Positions 24,170 to 35,733 of a stretch of 64,000 nucleotides of DNA are shown piece by piece. The position numbers and the translations under genes are program-made. How positions within the stretch are numbered: the first letter of the stretch is position 1; each line of letters starts with the position of its first letter. The DNA is from Leptodontidium sp. MPI-SDFR-AT-0119 (Eukaryota; Ascomycota; Leotiomycetes; Helotiales; Leptodontidiaceae), in the NCBI GenBank assembly GCA_020726505.1, contig JAHLEZ010000005.1, forward strand, positions 124,001-188,000, in the 5' to 3' direction. The notes below the pieces were generated by a model that made no database searches, was not told where the DNA came from, and saw nothing but the letters and a program-made list of their open reading frames with translations.

Positions 24170-26933
24170 TCACATAACAGCACACTTCTCTTCTTTCTCC
24201 CTGGAATCATGCTGCCCTGCACTCATCCCTCCTCCTCTACCGGCCCTCCCAGGAATCTGATCAACAACTGTAGGTCGTCTCGCACCTCTCCCTCCTGGAC
24301 TCTGGCCCTGGCCCTGGCCCTGCATAGCCGTGTTCGTCGAATAAGCACTCATCCGTCTCCCACCCGTATTCAAACCTGGATTAGCACTTGGATGAGCCGG
24401 GTGTTCAGGAGGTGGGTTGTACGCCGATTGATTTGCGGCTTGTTCATAACTGGGTGGTGGTGCATCGATACCCGCTTCTGGATCGACTGGTTGGCCACCT
24501 GTGTTGTTACGACGAGGTGGAATGGCTGGTCTGCTTTCCGGGATATTGGAGCCGCCTCTGGGTGACGGATTACCGCGACCTGTTCCACGAGATCGGGGAG
24601 TACCACCGCCGCGTTGGGTTACGGGGATGTTGTTGGATTGAGTTTGTTGCTGGCCTTGCTGCTCAATATACTGTTGAGAGAGTTCTGTTTCACGTCTTCG
24701 GCGGGCGACCTCGATGCGTTCGCGCTCTTCCTCCTCCTCCTGCAGTTGCATGGCCAGAGCGAAGTCATGGTCTTCTTGTTCTGTGGTTGGGGATTGCGGC
24801 GGTGCGGATTGGTGGGAGGATGTGCTTGGGTTTGCACGGTGGCCAGCTTGAGCAGTCTGTCGACGACCTGTCACTGGCGTCCAGCCATCCCCCGGAACGG
24901 ATGTAGATGGTGTTGCTGGTGCACCGCCCACGAGTCGGAAATCACCAGAGAAGAACTCCGCGTTTTCGCCATTGACGTCGATTAAGGATTCCCAAACGAC
25001 TTCCTCGTGTCCTGCATAGCCCATGTCTGTGACTAGTTGGAGGAGTTGAAGGGTGCTTGGATGGCGATAGAGAGTTGAGAAGTGATCGTTTCGGAACAGG
25101 ATGGCAACTCCACCTGGAGCGATAGATGCTGTGATTGTGGCCAAGCCGTTAGTAGTCAATTGCGTAGCATTGCTAGCAAAGAAAGCCTTGATGGTAGCAA
25201 TATCCTCCAGTCTTCCTTGCTCTTCAAAACTGAGGCCTTCTCTAGATAATTTGCTCTCCAGATCGACTTCATCGAACATTAAATTCTGGGCATCTTCATA
25301 AGAATTTGCAGATCGCTTCAGTGCTGCAAAGGCTGGTGAATCTGGCTCGGCCAGCCATCCATGGATAAGTGGAACCGAAAATGTGCTATACAGCTTCATC
25401 TCTCTAGTATCTTCGAAAGAGCCTGGTAGTCCTTGTTCCCGTTCGCTAGGATGAACATGTGACATGGAGTTTCGAGGATCGTTCGATGACTTTGTAGGTG
25501 GATTTGGGAAGAAGCGAGGATTGACGTTCATGCCAGTGTGCAGAGTGAGCAGGAATTTGTACAAATCGCTGACATCTGGTAATTCCTGAGCAGCATCCCC
25601 TCGTCGCCCAGACATCAACTCGTCGAAAACGGCGTCAAGAAGTAAGCCCAAACTCACTTGCTCTCTTGATCGTAATGTCTCAACCAACGCTGTTTCCACC
25701 TCTGCCGGCGTAGAGAGCGTCAAGGCATTGACTAGAGCGAGAAGAGGACAAGGGCCATTGGCGTTCTGCACAAGAATAGGTGATACTCGAGGATTTTGTA
25801 CTGCATTGACATCATGCCAACTGATCTTCTTGATCTCATATGTTTCTCCCTTCTGTTTCCGAGCAGTAGGGCTTGTCAACGACGATGTGCTCTCTCCAGT
25901 GTTCGCAGTAATGATAGGTCTGGGTGGTTGAGGTGGCGGATGTTCCTGGGATCTTCTTGGTGGAAGCGCTGGTGCTTGCTCTTCAACATGGCTATCCAGA
26001 ATATATCCGTCACCTCCAATAGTTCCGCTTTCTTGAGCTCCAACTGGGATTGGTATTGGCTCGTGGTCAATAAGGTTCCAACTTTCACCTTGTGGAGGGG
26101 GCTCCTCTGGTACTACGGGCTTCGTGACTGGATTCTGCCGTAAAGGGTTACTTTGTTCATCCCAAGCGTGTCTGTCCTCGTTTATTTGCTGGATTGCTTT
26201 TGAGTTGTCTGCTGGCATCTCATGTAGAACTGGTGATGGTTCATCTTCGTCCCAAGCAGGAGATTCTGGCTCATCTATATCAACCAAAACTGGCTGTGAT
26301 GTATCAACCGGAGGAACGGGAGGAGCTGCTCTGGCAGGAGGCGCAGCTGCCCAAGCATCGTTCCCAGAGTCTTCCCGTTGTATGGAGGGTATAGGTTGTT
26401 TCGTAGAATCCTTTCCACCTAGCGCAGGTTGCCATGGATTTGTACTAGTTTCGGACACGGAGAGGTTGTCGAATTGTTGCGCAGGCGCTGTATCTTATAA
26501 TTGTTAGCGGTATCCATAGTATTTCTTGGGAATCCATACTAGCAGCAGCCTGTTGACCAGGTCTCTCATCAAATCCTCCCCAAGCCTCCGCACTACTCTC
26601 ATTGCCATTCGAGCTTCCCGTATTCTGCTTCTTCAGATACGGATTCGTCACATTGGCAGCCGGTCTCAACATTTCCTGCGAACTGTTCGGTGTATATCCT
26701 GGTGGTCCGACTCTCAACGATTCCGGTAATCCTGTGCCCGCCTTTCGATTATCTGCTTCTCCGCCCCAGGCATTCTCGCTGTCGGATGGAGAGTCTGTCT
26801 GCATCTGGTTTCTGGCATCTCCAACTCGGAATGGAAGAGGTTCGTTTGTTGATATTGGCGTAACGGGGTAGGGTGTGACATTGGAGGGCGCGAGACCCGA
26901 GTCTTCCCCAGGAACCGGCTTTCGAGTCACCAT
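24170..26933 (-). CDS. MINDY-family (DUF544) deubiquitinase with C-terminal CaaX box
   Basis: Exons 26933-26540 and 26487-24170 (52-nt intron) give 903 residues. The long N-terminal part is disordered and Pro/Ser/Asp-rich. The MINDY domain begins near YEIKKISWHDV; the catalytic Cys lies in QNANGPCPLLALVNAL (around residue 375) and the His in RNDHFSTLYRH. MINDY enzymes cleave Lys48-linked polyubiquitin from the distal end. A Gln/Glu/Arg-rich helix (FALAMQLQEEEEERE) follows and resembles a ubiquitin-interacting motif. The protein ends CAVM, a prenylation signal, which predicts membrane attachment. The start at 26933 was preferred over an upstream in-frame codon because the intervening peptide is hydrophobic and unlike the rest. 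Confidence 0.92.
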
Positions 26934-27694
26934 CTTGGTGATTGTGACGATTATGTAGGCGTAGAGTAGTGATAATGGCAATTATATTTTGCGTTACTGA
27001 AAGACAGTTGTTTGCAACTATTCCCTCTGTCTGCTTTGCTCGTTCTTAGTCTGTTTCGAGTGGGAGCTATGGCGGGGGTTGGAAGTCAGCTTCGACTTGG
27101 CTGTATGGAATTGAATTCGCTGCGCACCTCACAGTTCTGCAATGGCCAGATCCAGGCAGATTTCCTTGTTCTCTCTCTTCAATGGACTGGACTATTCTTC
27201 TGGTCCTGGTAATTGTGAAGTTATTCCCAGTTGCTGATGCGGGGAAAGGAGTTGAGGTCGAGCTTGGTCAAGTGCCTGTGGCCACGGGCTGGGACCTCCC
27301 TCGAACAATGCCTTACTCGTTAGGTCTTTTGGGTGTCGTGGTCCTCCTTCGCTTCGACTTCTGGATGCTTGTCTGCCTGTTGTCGTAACCTGATCACCTA
27401 TTCATAAGTAGCACCCAAGTGAATGGGAATGTTTGTTTGGTTTCCAGGTATTTGATGGAGCGAGCAAGCGGTGGCTGGGCCGAGCAGGGTGAACGTCGGT
27501 GACCGGGGCTTGGTAGATACGATATACGATATGATACGGTACGATATGCTGGTATGAGGTCATTCCAAACCTACACTTCAAAAAACAGGAACAGGAACAG
27601 GAACAAGAACAAAAGCAATTAATTATTGCAATTGGGCAATCCAACCCAAGGTCTCTCGGATTCCAGTAAAGAGAGAGAAGGAAAGAAGTCTGAA
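26934..27694. other. Intergenic region upstream of MINDY gene
   Basis: Contains several short plus-strand ORFs (27012-27212, 27182-27388) with no support, a GATA/CGATA-like simple stretch at 27515-27550 and AGGAAC repeats at about 27587-27606. Confidence 0.5.
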
Positions 27695-27995
27695 ATGTCG
27701 TCTTTCCCACAACCCCATCATTCCGTATCGTATCACCTAAAAGAAGCACTACGCCGCGCAGTCTATCCGGTTGGGGACCAAGTACATACTTGGCTCAATC
27801 GAAACAGAATAGCTCGCCTGTGCAGCTTATTATTTATCCGCCTTGTCCCTCGGACTCGCGATCAATCTGTCTTCCAGCTTGCTTGGTATTCACCAGCCAC
27901 AATACTACCGCCCAAGCGAAACTTATCTAAACATAGCTACAACTGTGGCGGAAGGGACGCGGAGGGATCAATTCAACGGGATCTCTAGCCAATGA
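27695..27995 (+). CDS. Candidate small membrane protein, two exons
   Basis: ATG at 27695 opens a short basic exon (SSFPQPHHSVSYHLKEALRR). A second frame, opening after the AG at 27810-27811 and ending at TGA 27993-27995, reads as a membrane helix plus a polar tail (LACAAYYLSALSLGL, then LLGIHQPQYYRPSETYLN). Joining them in phase needs a 31- to 58-nt intron with a weak donor (GTACAT, GTTGGG or GTCTAT), so the border is uncertain. The product would be about 85-95 residues. Support is coding style only; no family is recognised. Small mitochondrial or ER proteins of fungi look like this, but that is speculation. Confidence 0.3.
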
Positions 27996-29069
27996 TACCA
28001 GTTGAACATATCGTTGTTGTAGGGCTTGCATGTGCAAGAGTGTAAGAGAAAACTCGGCAACGGTTGAGAGATGAAGCTTCATTCGTTTGCTGGTGTTCGC
28101 GTGGCTTTGTGTACGTTATGTCTTACGCGGCCTCTGTATGTTCTATGGTGTTTGCCTAGTGAGATCTACAAGGGGAAGGTGAATTGACATAGAGAAACTT
28201 GCGAACTTCATTGGATATGAGAAACGGAGCATAAATGAAACGTATCCAGAATGGCAATTTTCGACTGGCATTAAATCGGATGGAATCAAATCGCATTCAA
28301 TTGGATTGGATCGAAGTCAGACAAAGCCTCGCTAAATACAGTTCGCATCTGCCCCGCTGACCGGCGTATTTCTGAGAACATCGCGTAGATCGGGATCTGT
28401 CTCGGTAAAGCGATCTAATTATGGGTCGCTGTTGTTTACATTTATTCAATTTTCCCTGCAGGAATTTCCACAACCACCTCATCTCCGTTTTCTTCACCCT
28501 CCTCTCGAGACTTGAGATGCAATTTTTAAGTCATTTATGAGTGCAGCAGATCCAATAAACTTGGCTACAGTCGTTGCATTATCCGCAAGCCTTGTTCTTG
28601 CCAACAACGCGAATTCCAAACAGACTTTGCTTGCTTCACCATTAAATTGCAATGCCTTTCTCTCACACCCATGTGACAGCAAAAACACAAGCGGAAAGTT
28701 TCTCAACAAAAGAGCTAGAGCCATGCTGTATCTTGGTTCTTGGCACCAATATGTAACCTCTCACTCCAATCTACAGTAGAACTAAATTACGTAACTGAAG
28801 TCCGAACCTTTCAGCTGCCATCTCGACTAGACTAGCGAGAGCCAAAAGAAATCAAGACTTTGGCACAAAAGATTGGCGTCAACACCAACCTCCCATTCGA
28901 TTACAAGATGCTGCAAGATCTGATATCGCGCCACTTCAAGCCTCTTGCGCTCTACCCCGCGGGAACTTGCCGGACAGGTCCAAGCCTCAAAGATACATAA
29001 TGTCTGAAAATCACGCGAACGCGGCTGAATCGTATCCATTCAACATCACTTCAATGAATCAGGGCTACA
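27996..29069. other. Intergenic region upstream of first HET gene
   Basis: AT-rich, with imperfect AATCGGATGGAATCAAAT-like short repeats at 28275-28315. ORFs of 60-80 codons on both strands (28494-28779) have no recognisable features. Confidence 0.5.
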
Positions 29070-31538
29070 ATGGATCAGACTACAGCAGGTTCATCTACAT
29101 CAAACCTCTGCGAGAAATGCCAAAGTACCGACTTCGAGCAGCTCTTCCTCCACGGCGGACACTTCACCCGCATCAACTTCGACTACGTCCGCAACATAGT
29201 TAAGAGGCAGGACTGTCCATTCTGCGACCTCATCACCGAAGCATTACTGTTGAGCTGGGCAAATGTTCCCCTCGACTGGACGCTCAGGTACGAACCGGAC
29301 GATGAACGAGGTTGGTCGATGTGTCGACTCACGGGCCAATGGGGAGTTGTGAAGGACGATGTGTTTGATCATGATTGCTGCATCATCACGCTTGACATCA
29401 CGGATGGGAATGAGCAGAAATTCGAGCCTGAGTACTATGAGCCTGAAATAAGATTAGTGCGGAAGGAGAGGGAGGGGCCTCGATTGGGGAGTGCGCGTGT
29501 GTTGGATGATGTGTGTGATTTCAAGCTCATCCAGTCGTGGATCACGCAGTGCGAGGCTTCTCATCCAGTCCCCGATCCGCTTCCGCCGAATGTCAAGCAT
29601 CTGCGGGTGATTGATATCAAGGAGATGCGGGTCATTGAGGCGCCTCCTTATTGCAGTTATGCTGCACTATCCTACGTCTGGGGTACCGATGCGGTGATCT
29701 TGAAGTCAACTGTTGCCGACCCGTTTGAGGGTAAAGACAGCCTCAAGATGGATAATTTGCCATTCACGATACAAGATACGATCACCCTCCTCAGGAAATT
29801 AGGTAAGGGGTACTTGTGGGTGGACAGCTTGTGCATCATCCAAGACGGACCGCATAAAAGCGAGCAGATAGAACTCATGGTCGACATCTATCGAAACGCT
29901 GCCTTTACGATTGTAGCCGCTGGCTCTGGAAGCGCAACTGCACATCTGGCAGCAGTGACTCCGAGTTCCAGGGCAAGAAAAACTCAATTCACTGCCTCGG
30001 TCAAGGGATTTGACCTCGCTCTGAGCACTCCGCCGTTGAAGTTCTTCTTGGACGCCTGCGCATGGAGCAAGCGAGCCTGGACATACCAGGAATGGCAATT
30101 CTCTAGCCGCGCACTGATCTTCACGCCCGTAGAAGTCTTCTTCATGTGCAGTTGCGGTACGAAATGCGAGTCCATTGTTGGAGAACAACAAGGTGCTCCA
30201 AACAAGTTGCGCCCCGTGAAGGGTCTTGGCAGCCTTGGTGATCTCGTCGACAAGTTCGAGATAGAGATACCTCGTCATCGTATGGTAAGCGGTCGAGGAA
30301 TGCACCATGCATCGGACTGGCTCGGTTTCGTGGAGAACTACACGAAGCGCCAAATGACATACGAGTCTGATGTTCTTCTAGCGCTGTGGAGCACCATGGA
30401 TGAGTTCAGACGGACTGTTGGTATTGGTGTCCTCGCTGGCCTTCTCGAGACAGATCTGCATGTAGCGCTAATGTGGCAGCCCAGCGGCCCTATGCGGAAA
30501 CGGAACGCTACAACGAGAGATGGACGTTTGTTTCCAACTTGGTCATGGTGTGGCTGGGTTGGTCCGGTGCACTATGAGCTTGGAGACGGGACTACTGAGA
30601 TCACCACACGTCTGAGACAGAATTGGTTCTTGGTCGGACATGACAATACCTTACGTTTCCTCCATACTGGAAAAGCAGCGGACGATGGGAACCAAGCGGC
30701 TCCATCCTCTTCGGCTGCTGTTGAAGACGATATTCAGAAGCTTGATGCTGCATTCGGTGTGAGATTATCGATGGAGGAGTACGATGGTAGATCAAAGGAG
30801 CGCGGTGACAAATTCCACCAGGACGAGGTCAGGTACAACCAAATGCAGAACTGGATCGCGATCTCACAATTCGAGGAGTTGACCGGGCGAAAACCTAGAA
30901 GTAAAGGGGAAGTTGCACTGGCTCGAGAGTTTCTTGCTTATGCGGGCTTGGATGATGACCTGGCTACAGAGCACGTCAAATATCTGAACGGCGTGTACTC
31001 TGGAGAACATACACCGGTCTTCTTGATTCGCATGATGCAGGAAGTGTGTGAGAAGAAGATCTCGATGCTCAGGGCGCAGATTGCGGGATGTAAGACCTCG
31101 AATACGGATATCCAGATTGATAAGCCGGTTGTTGCTGAGTCGGGGTATCTAGTATTCAAGACCCAGTGTGCCTATTTCAAAGTTCGGATCAGTTCTGACG
31201 ATGCTGCTAACACCCCATTACGCTCATATGGGATATTCAATTCGCGAGGCATTCGGGTAGGGAACGTTTTGCCAAACAACAACGATCACCCACCCCCGTT
31301 GCATGCCGAATTCGTGGTTCTATGCAAGCAGCACCCTCATCCAAGACTTGTGATCACGTCGGAGGCGGCGGGACAAAGCCAGTTCGGTGATGCGTGGCCG
31401 CTCATGAAGGAGATGAAGTATGCAGTCTTGATGATCGAGAGGCGTAATGGCACTGCGTACAGGATTGGTCAAGGCACAATTGCTGTGCCAATGTGGGATC
31501 GAGAAGATCCAGTTGAGAAATTGATCGTTCTAGGTTGA
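29070..31538 (+). CDS. HET-domain protein (heterokaryon incompatibility)
   Basis: Single exon of 822 residues. The N-terminus has a Cys pattern (CEKC, later CPFC) common in this HET subfamily. HET core motifs follow: YAALSYVWG at about residue 197, YLWVDSLCIIQD near 248 and KRAWTYQE near 335. The C-terminal third, with FPTWSWCGWVG, is the usual extension. HET domains trigger programmed cell death after non-self recognition in fungi; the partner is not visible here. No premature stops are seen, so this copy looks intact. Its 3' end faces the HET pseudogene. Confidence 0.9.
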   Translation: MDQTTAGSSTSNLCEKCQSTDFEQLFLHGGHFTRINFDYVRNIVKRQDCPFCDLITEALLLSWANVPLDWTLRYEPDDERGWSMCRLTGQWGVVKDDVFDHDCCIITLDITDGNEQKFEPEYYEPEIRLVRKEREGPRLGSARVLDDVCDFKLIQSWITQCEASHPVPDPLPPNVKHLRVIDIKEMRVIEAPPYCSYAALSYVWGTDAVILKSTVADPFEGKDSLKMDNLPFTIQDTITLLRKLGKGYLWVDSLCIIQDGPHKSEQIELMVDIYRNAAFTIVAAGSGSATAHLAAVTPSSRARKTQFTASVKGFDLALSTPPLKFFLDACAWSKRAWTYQEWQFSSRALIFTPVEVFFMCSCGTKCESIVGEQQGAPNKLRPVKGLGSLGDLVDKFEIEIPRHRMVSGRGMHHASDWLGFVENYTKRQMTYESDVLLALWSTMDEFRRTVGIGVLAGLLETDLHVALMWQPSGPMRKRNATTRDGRLFPTWSWCGWVGPVHYELGDGTTEITTRLRQNWFLVGHDNTLRFLHTGKAADDGNQAAPSSSAAVEDDIQKLDAAFGVRLSMEEYDGRSKERGDKFHQDEVRYNQMQNWIAISQFEELTGRKPRSKGEVALAREFLAYAGLDDDLATEHVKYLNGVYSGEHTPVFLIRMMQEVCEKKISMLRAQIAGCKTSNTDIQIDKPVVAESGYLVFKTQCAYFKVRISSDDAANTPLRSYGIFNSRGIRVGNVLPNNNDHPPPLHAEFVVLCKQHPHPRLVITSEAAGQSQFGDAWPLMKEMKYAVLMIERRNGTAYRIGQGTIAVPMWDREDPVEKLIVLG

Positions 31539-31894
31539 CTTTGGTTGGATGCTGCTTGGGCGTCTGATACCAGAGTTTACTCCCAATGTCTTCTTGATTA
31601 ACCTGCTATCGCATTCTTTCATTCTGCCTCTATGTGATTGAGAAAAGCAGAAGGGCAAGATAAGTCTTAGAATCGTGAAGAATGCCTTCGAAAACGTGCT
31701 GATTAGGGACGAGCAAAAAGTCACCAATGCCGAGCGTGATATGGGGAAGAGGGGAGTACTCTGACTGACGTTCAAAACAGCTTGGTTCAGGTTTGAAGAG
31801 CCCCCTGCTTCTGGGGATATCAGCGTCCAACCAAGAGCCCGTGACTAAATTCAAGCAGCGGAATAACTCCCACCAAAGAAACGCCTCTACCATC
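31539..31894. other. Short intergenic region between convergent HET genes
   Basis: About 356 bp with no supported gene; it presumably holds both 3' ends. Confidence 0.5.
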
Positions 31895-33802
31895 TCAGCA
31901 AATCAGGAAAACCCGTCTCGAGTGACCGCTTTCATCAATCCCCGGTCCCACGAATTCCCCGCCCATTATTCCCCTAACGGAGCACGACCCAACGAGCACT
32001 ACATGACCCTCATCTTTAATTTTCCGTAGCAAGACCGGTGTTCGTGCTCCATGGAGGATACATAACACGTCTCCAGGTTCCGATGAGGGTGGACCAATAC
32101 CAACATATGTCGTCCTACCATCACTTGCAATAAAGGTCTGCTTCCTCTCGTACTTCTCCATCATACCCAGGAGCAAACCTAGTGAGTTCACGAAGCCGGA
32201 ACGATGAGCTGCCCAGTCTGAGTCTGTCTCGGTCCCTAATGTCTGCATGTTGTCTTTCGGTCCAAGCGAAGGCACCCCATCACTGTTGGATACGTGAGCC
32301 CAGGTCCCCAGCGAAACAACATCGACGATGGCATCGAAATCAAGTCCATGAAATCTTGGATGTAGAGGCTCAAGCTGTTTGCACTGTGTTGCCTGCTGGT
32401 CGTTGTTCGTGCCGTCGCCATTTGATTCCATCAATGCCTCCCTGGTTGTGTTGAGGTGGTTTCCAACTGGGCATGTAAGGCCGACGACTCCTACAATAGT
32501 GCCGCCGACTTTGAGAACCCGCCAGTCTCCATTGTCATAAAGCTCTCGATCAGTACCCCCAGCTGCCTACTGGTGAGAAGGTTTCTTCTCGGCGGACATG
32601 AGCCACTCGCGATCCAACATCTCCCTGTTGTCAATCGTCTGTTTCAGAGTGCGCCAGTCAGGACACCATGAAGGAAGCTCATTGGTGGATCTTTGACTGA
32701 TACCTGCTAAAGAGAGAACCTCCATTGTAGAGTCATTCCCGAGCATGGCATTTGCTGTCTTGGCGTACGCCTGCTCGATAGAGATGGAATAATGAACTTG
32801 ATATCTCGACCTTTCATCTTCAGCTACTAAGCCGAGCAATGCATACACTTTGTCCCTCGGGTCTGTTGCTTCGTGATACCAGGCATTGCGCAACGTCGAC
32901 AACAGGCTCGTAGCCTTGTTTTCTCTTGTCTGCCATCGCAAGGCAATGAGAGTTATCGGTAAAGTAGCGTAAATGTTGTAGATGTGCCTGATTAGACTCT
33001 CGTCGAGTATTGCATCTGTCTCGCCGATACGGAATCCCGAAGCAGCTTCCTTTTGTGAAATCCATCCTAGCGGATGTGATTCAAGATAATCTTTGGCAAG
33101 CTGTATCATCTTGACGGCATCCTCAAGTCGTGACCATTCTATCTGTTTCCGTCCATACATGGCTACAGCCTTGGCGGCAACGACAAGCTCTTGGATAGTC
33201 CAAACCCGCCTGAACCACTGGCTGAGAAACAAGAATGGAACGGCGTCCCATAATTCAGCTCTTGGAAGAGTTATCCATAATGCTGACAGAACCTTTTCGA
33301 TTACATTCTCTTCGCCTTGGGATTTCCATGCTACAAATATATCATAGCACCGAGCCAATCCGTCTAGAAGCGGAACTACTAGAGAATACGCCTCTCCTTG
33401 CTCGTCGTCATCGTCCAGCCGAATCCGGGTCTGTTGAGCACAAGCATAGATGCGACGCATCTGTAATACTTGACTACGGCGTTCCTCTAAATCGCTTTGG
33501 TTGATACAGATAGCATCTACCCAAAGTGTCAATGGCTTGTCCAAGCCATCTCTTAGCAAGGTCAGGGCTTCTCTCAGAAACTTCGTCGTACGAAACGGCT
33601 GATTGTTAACCAAGATCGGGTCGAGAGCATTTTCATCTCCCCAGACATACGAGAGAGCATCGTAAAGAGGATTATCGTCCAGATTTGCAGTTGATAAAGT
33701 ACACTCAATATTTTCCTCAGCCTACTTAAGTAGCAAAAGTGTCAACAGACGGATCGTGCCGGGTCCTACTAACGGTAACGGAGTGTATAGCAAGTTGGAC
33801 AT
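31895..33802 (-). pseudogene. HET-domain gene with two in-frame TAG codons
   Basis: One frame of 636 codons runs from ATG 33800-33802 to 31895. It begins with the usual HET start (YTPLP, then TIRLLTLL), then TAG at 33722-33724, then the HET core: YDALSYVWGD, LWVDAICINQ, FRRVWTIQE and ATDPRDKVYALLGL. A second TAG sits at 32567-32569; past it the frame continues with normal C-terminal HET sequence to SVRGIMGGEF. Both stops could come from CAG (Gln) by a single C-to-T change. A 48-nt GT-AG intron could remove the first TAG but would also delete the conserved IRLLTLL segment; none fits the second. Most likely a recently inactivated copy. Confidence 0.8.
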
Positions 33803-34630
33803 GATTCCAGTCAGCAGAGTCAAACCAGAAGAGCATATGATGGGGTGCCTAGGTATAGTATTGGAAATTAGATATATATGTAAAAAAGAGAGCATGATAT
33901 TGACATGAAGCGAAGTGTCCTTTACGGCGGCCGAAACCGACCAGCGGCGAAAGACTGGAGGTTCCTTCCGCTCAAGAAAAATATTCGACGAGGTTGTTAA
34001 CCCTTCAACACCATCATCATATCTCAATAAACTCAATTCCCACATTTGCATGCACACCATGCACGGGTTGAGATTGGCTTGACCAGCTACACGGTAGCGA
34101 ACAAAAGTCGAGTAAACAATGTTGTCGCTTCTTTCAGCCTGGCAAACACGAAGACCAGGAGACCGCTAGCTAGTCGTTTGCTTGTGTATGATCTGATATG
34201 ATATGATATGATCTAATATCGAGGAAGAATCAAATCAAATCAAGCAAACTCAAGCAATGTAAGCAACGGTCATGAAAACAAAAAACAATATGCATTATTT
34301 CCTCCCTTTCATTGTTCCTCTCAAGCTCTTGCAACAAGTAAGTAGCATTTCAGTGGCGTGCCCGTACTGATCATCAAATTTCTATTTTATGGTTTCTTGG
34401 TTCGTAGTCTGGTTAGCTCATCACCTCACACCCACCGCAAAGGCCGTGTTGCAGCCAGGCCTTCTCTGCAACTCTCTGCAACTCTCATCTCCCCTACCAC
34501 TTCATACCATCTTCTCTTTTCCCACCCACAGCTCCGCCCCAGCCCACCAACAATCCACTCAATCCTTTCTTCTACCTCGCCTGCCTCCCACTAGTATCCT
34601 CTCCAAGATCCCAGCGCCAACCCATCCCAT
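33803..34630. other. Intergenic region
   Basis: Contains a TGATA-type simple repeat (about 34190-34214) and the ends of neighbouring genes. Plus-strand ORFs from 34358 onward have no support; the stretch beyond 34631 belongs to the minus-strand ARPC3 gene. Confidence 0.5.
34190..34214. repeat. Short ATGAT/GATAT tandem repeat
   Basis: GATAT units repeat several times in a row between GATCT borders. Outside coding sequence. Confidence 0.8.
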
Positions 34631-35733
34631 TTACAAGCTCTTCCCCATAAACTTCCTCTTAGCAAAGCTCAACCACCATTTACTCGGCCTATCCGATCCA
34701 TCCTCGTATATCCTCGCAAGGAGACGGATGGCGAGTTCCTGTCGGACTTGGGAGAGGTACTGGCGGAGGGTTTCGGCTTCTTGGCGGGAGGTTGGGGGGT
34801 TGAACATCTAATGCGAGGTTAGGACTGTGGGGGTGTTGGATGGGATGGGATGGGAGAAGACGAGAAAATGTCAAGGTGGTTAAGGAGTGGGAGGGGAAGG
34901 AGGCAACGGACCTGGTTGAGAGGGAATCCTGGGTCGCCTGGGATGGAGAAGTTGGTGTCGAGTGCTATGTTCTGGACTTCCTTCTGTGCTTCTCTGTTTT
35001 GTGTTCTGTCAGCATATTATTCATCCCCTAGGCTGAACTGGTTCCCATCGATAGCTCGCCTACCAAATATCCACTGCCAACAGCTTTGCGTGCAGAATCC
35101 TCGTGCGGATCGATCCAGTGGCAGATCATTTGGCTTTCCAATCCACACAGAAATATCCAGTCCCAAACCTCAAATCTCCAAACTCAGCACTGATCCATTC
35201 ACCACCTGTCCGTGCAGCCACCCCCATCAAACCAAACCAAAAGAGAAACCATCCAAACCTACCTTCCGCTCATAGCAGGTTTAATCTTCGCCAAACACTC
35301 ACTAACCCACAAGATGCCATAAATCAACAGTCTATCCGCGGGGCCTTGAATCTCGAAGTTGCGGAAGAACGTGTTGGCTCTGAACAGACTGAGCACTTCG
35401 TCCAGCGCATCGTAGCTCTCGGAGTCGGGTTCGGGGGAGAGATGTGCGGGGAGCGAGGCATCGAGGGGGAGGGTGTAGGCTGGGCCGCGGACTCGTGTTC
35501 GGAGGGGGAGGAGAGGAAAGTTTCCAATGTTCGTGGATGTTGGAGGGGAGGAGTCCGGGTTGAATATGCTGTTGTATGCCTGGGTGTTGTCAGTACGGAA
35601 GTGGATATGGGGAGGTGGAGACGGGGGGGACAGCTGCGGATGGTGAGGGATTGGAGAGTATCAATCAAACGAAATTGAGGAATAGGAACTTCGTACGAGG
35701 AGATCCAAGTAGAGGGGGAATACATACCGGCAT
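34631..35733 (-). CDS. arc18: Arp2/3 complex subunit 3 (ARPC3 / p21-Arc)
   Basis: Exons 35733-35728, 35579-35263, 34993-34912 and 34807-34631 give 193 residues, close to the family's usual 175-190. The first exon is only ATG CCG; a 148-nt intron follows. Recognisable ARPC3 sequence: MPAYNSIFN start, GNFPLLPLRT, DEVLSLFRANTFFRNFEIQGPADRLLIYG, then EAQKEVQNIALDTNFSIPGDPGFPLNQ, and the tail SKWWLSFAKRKFM. ARPC3 is a structural subunit of the complex that nucleates branched actin, needed for endocytic patches. Introns are 148, 269 and 104 nt. All junctions are in phase. Confidence 0.95.

Noticed and set aside
24388..24985. Long plus-strand ORFs opposite the MINDY gene
   Set aside because: Antisense shadows of low-complexity coding sequence; no domain.
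28494..28779. Overlapping ORFs on both strands
   Set aside because: Hydrophobic patches only; neither strand shows family features or splice context.
33722..33772. A 48-nt GT-AG intron that would remove the first TAG of the HET pseudogene
   Set aside because: It would delete the conserved GTIRLLTLL start and cannot explain the second TAG.
34358..35678. Plus-strand ORFs over the ARPC3 locus
   Set aside because: They are the reverse strand of ARPC3 exons and introns.
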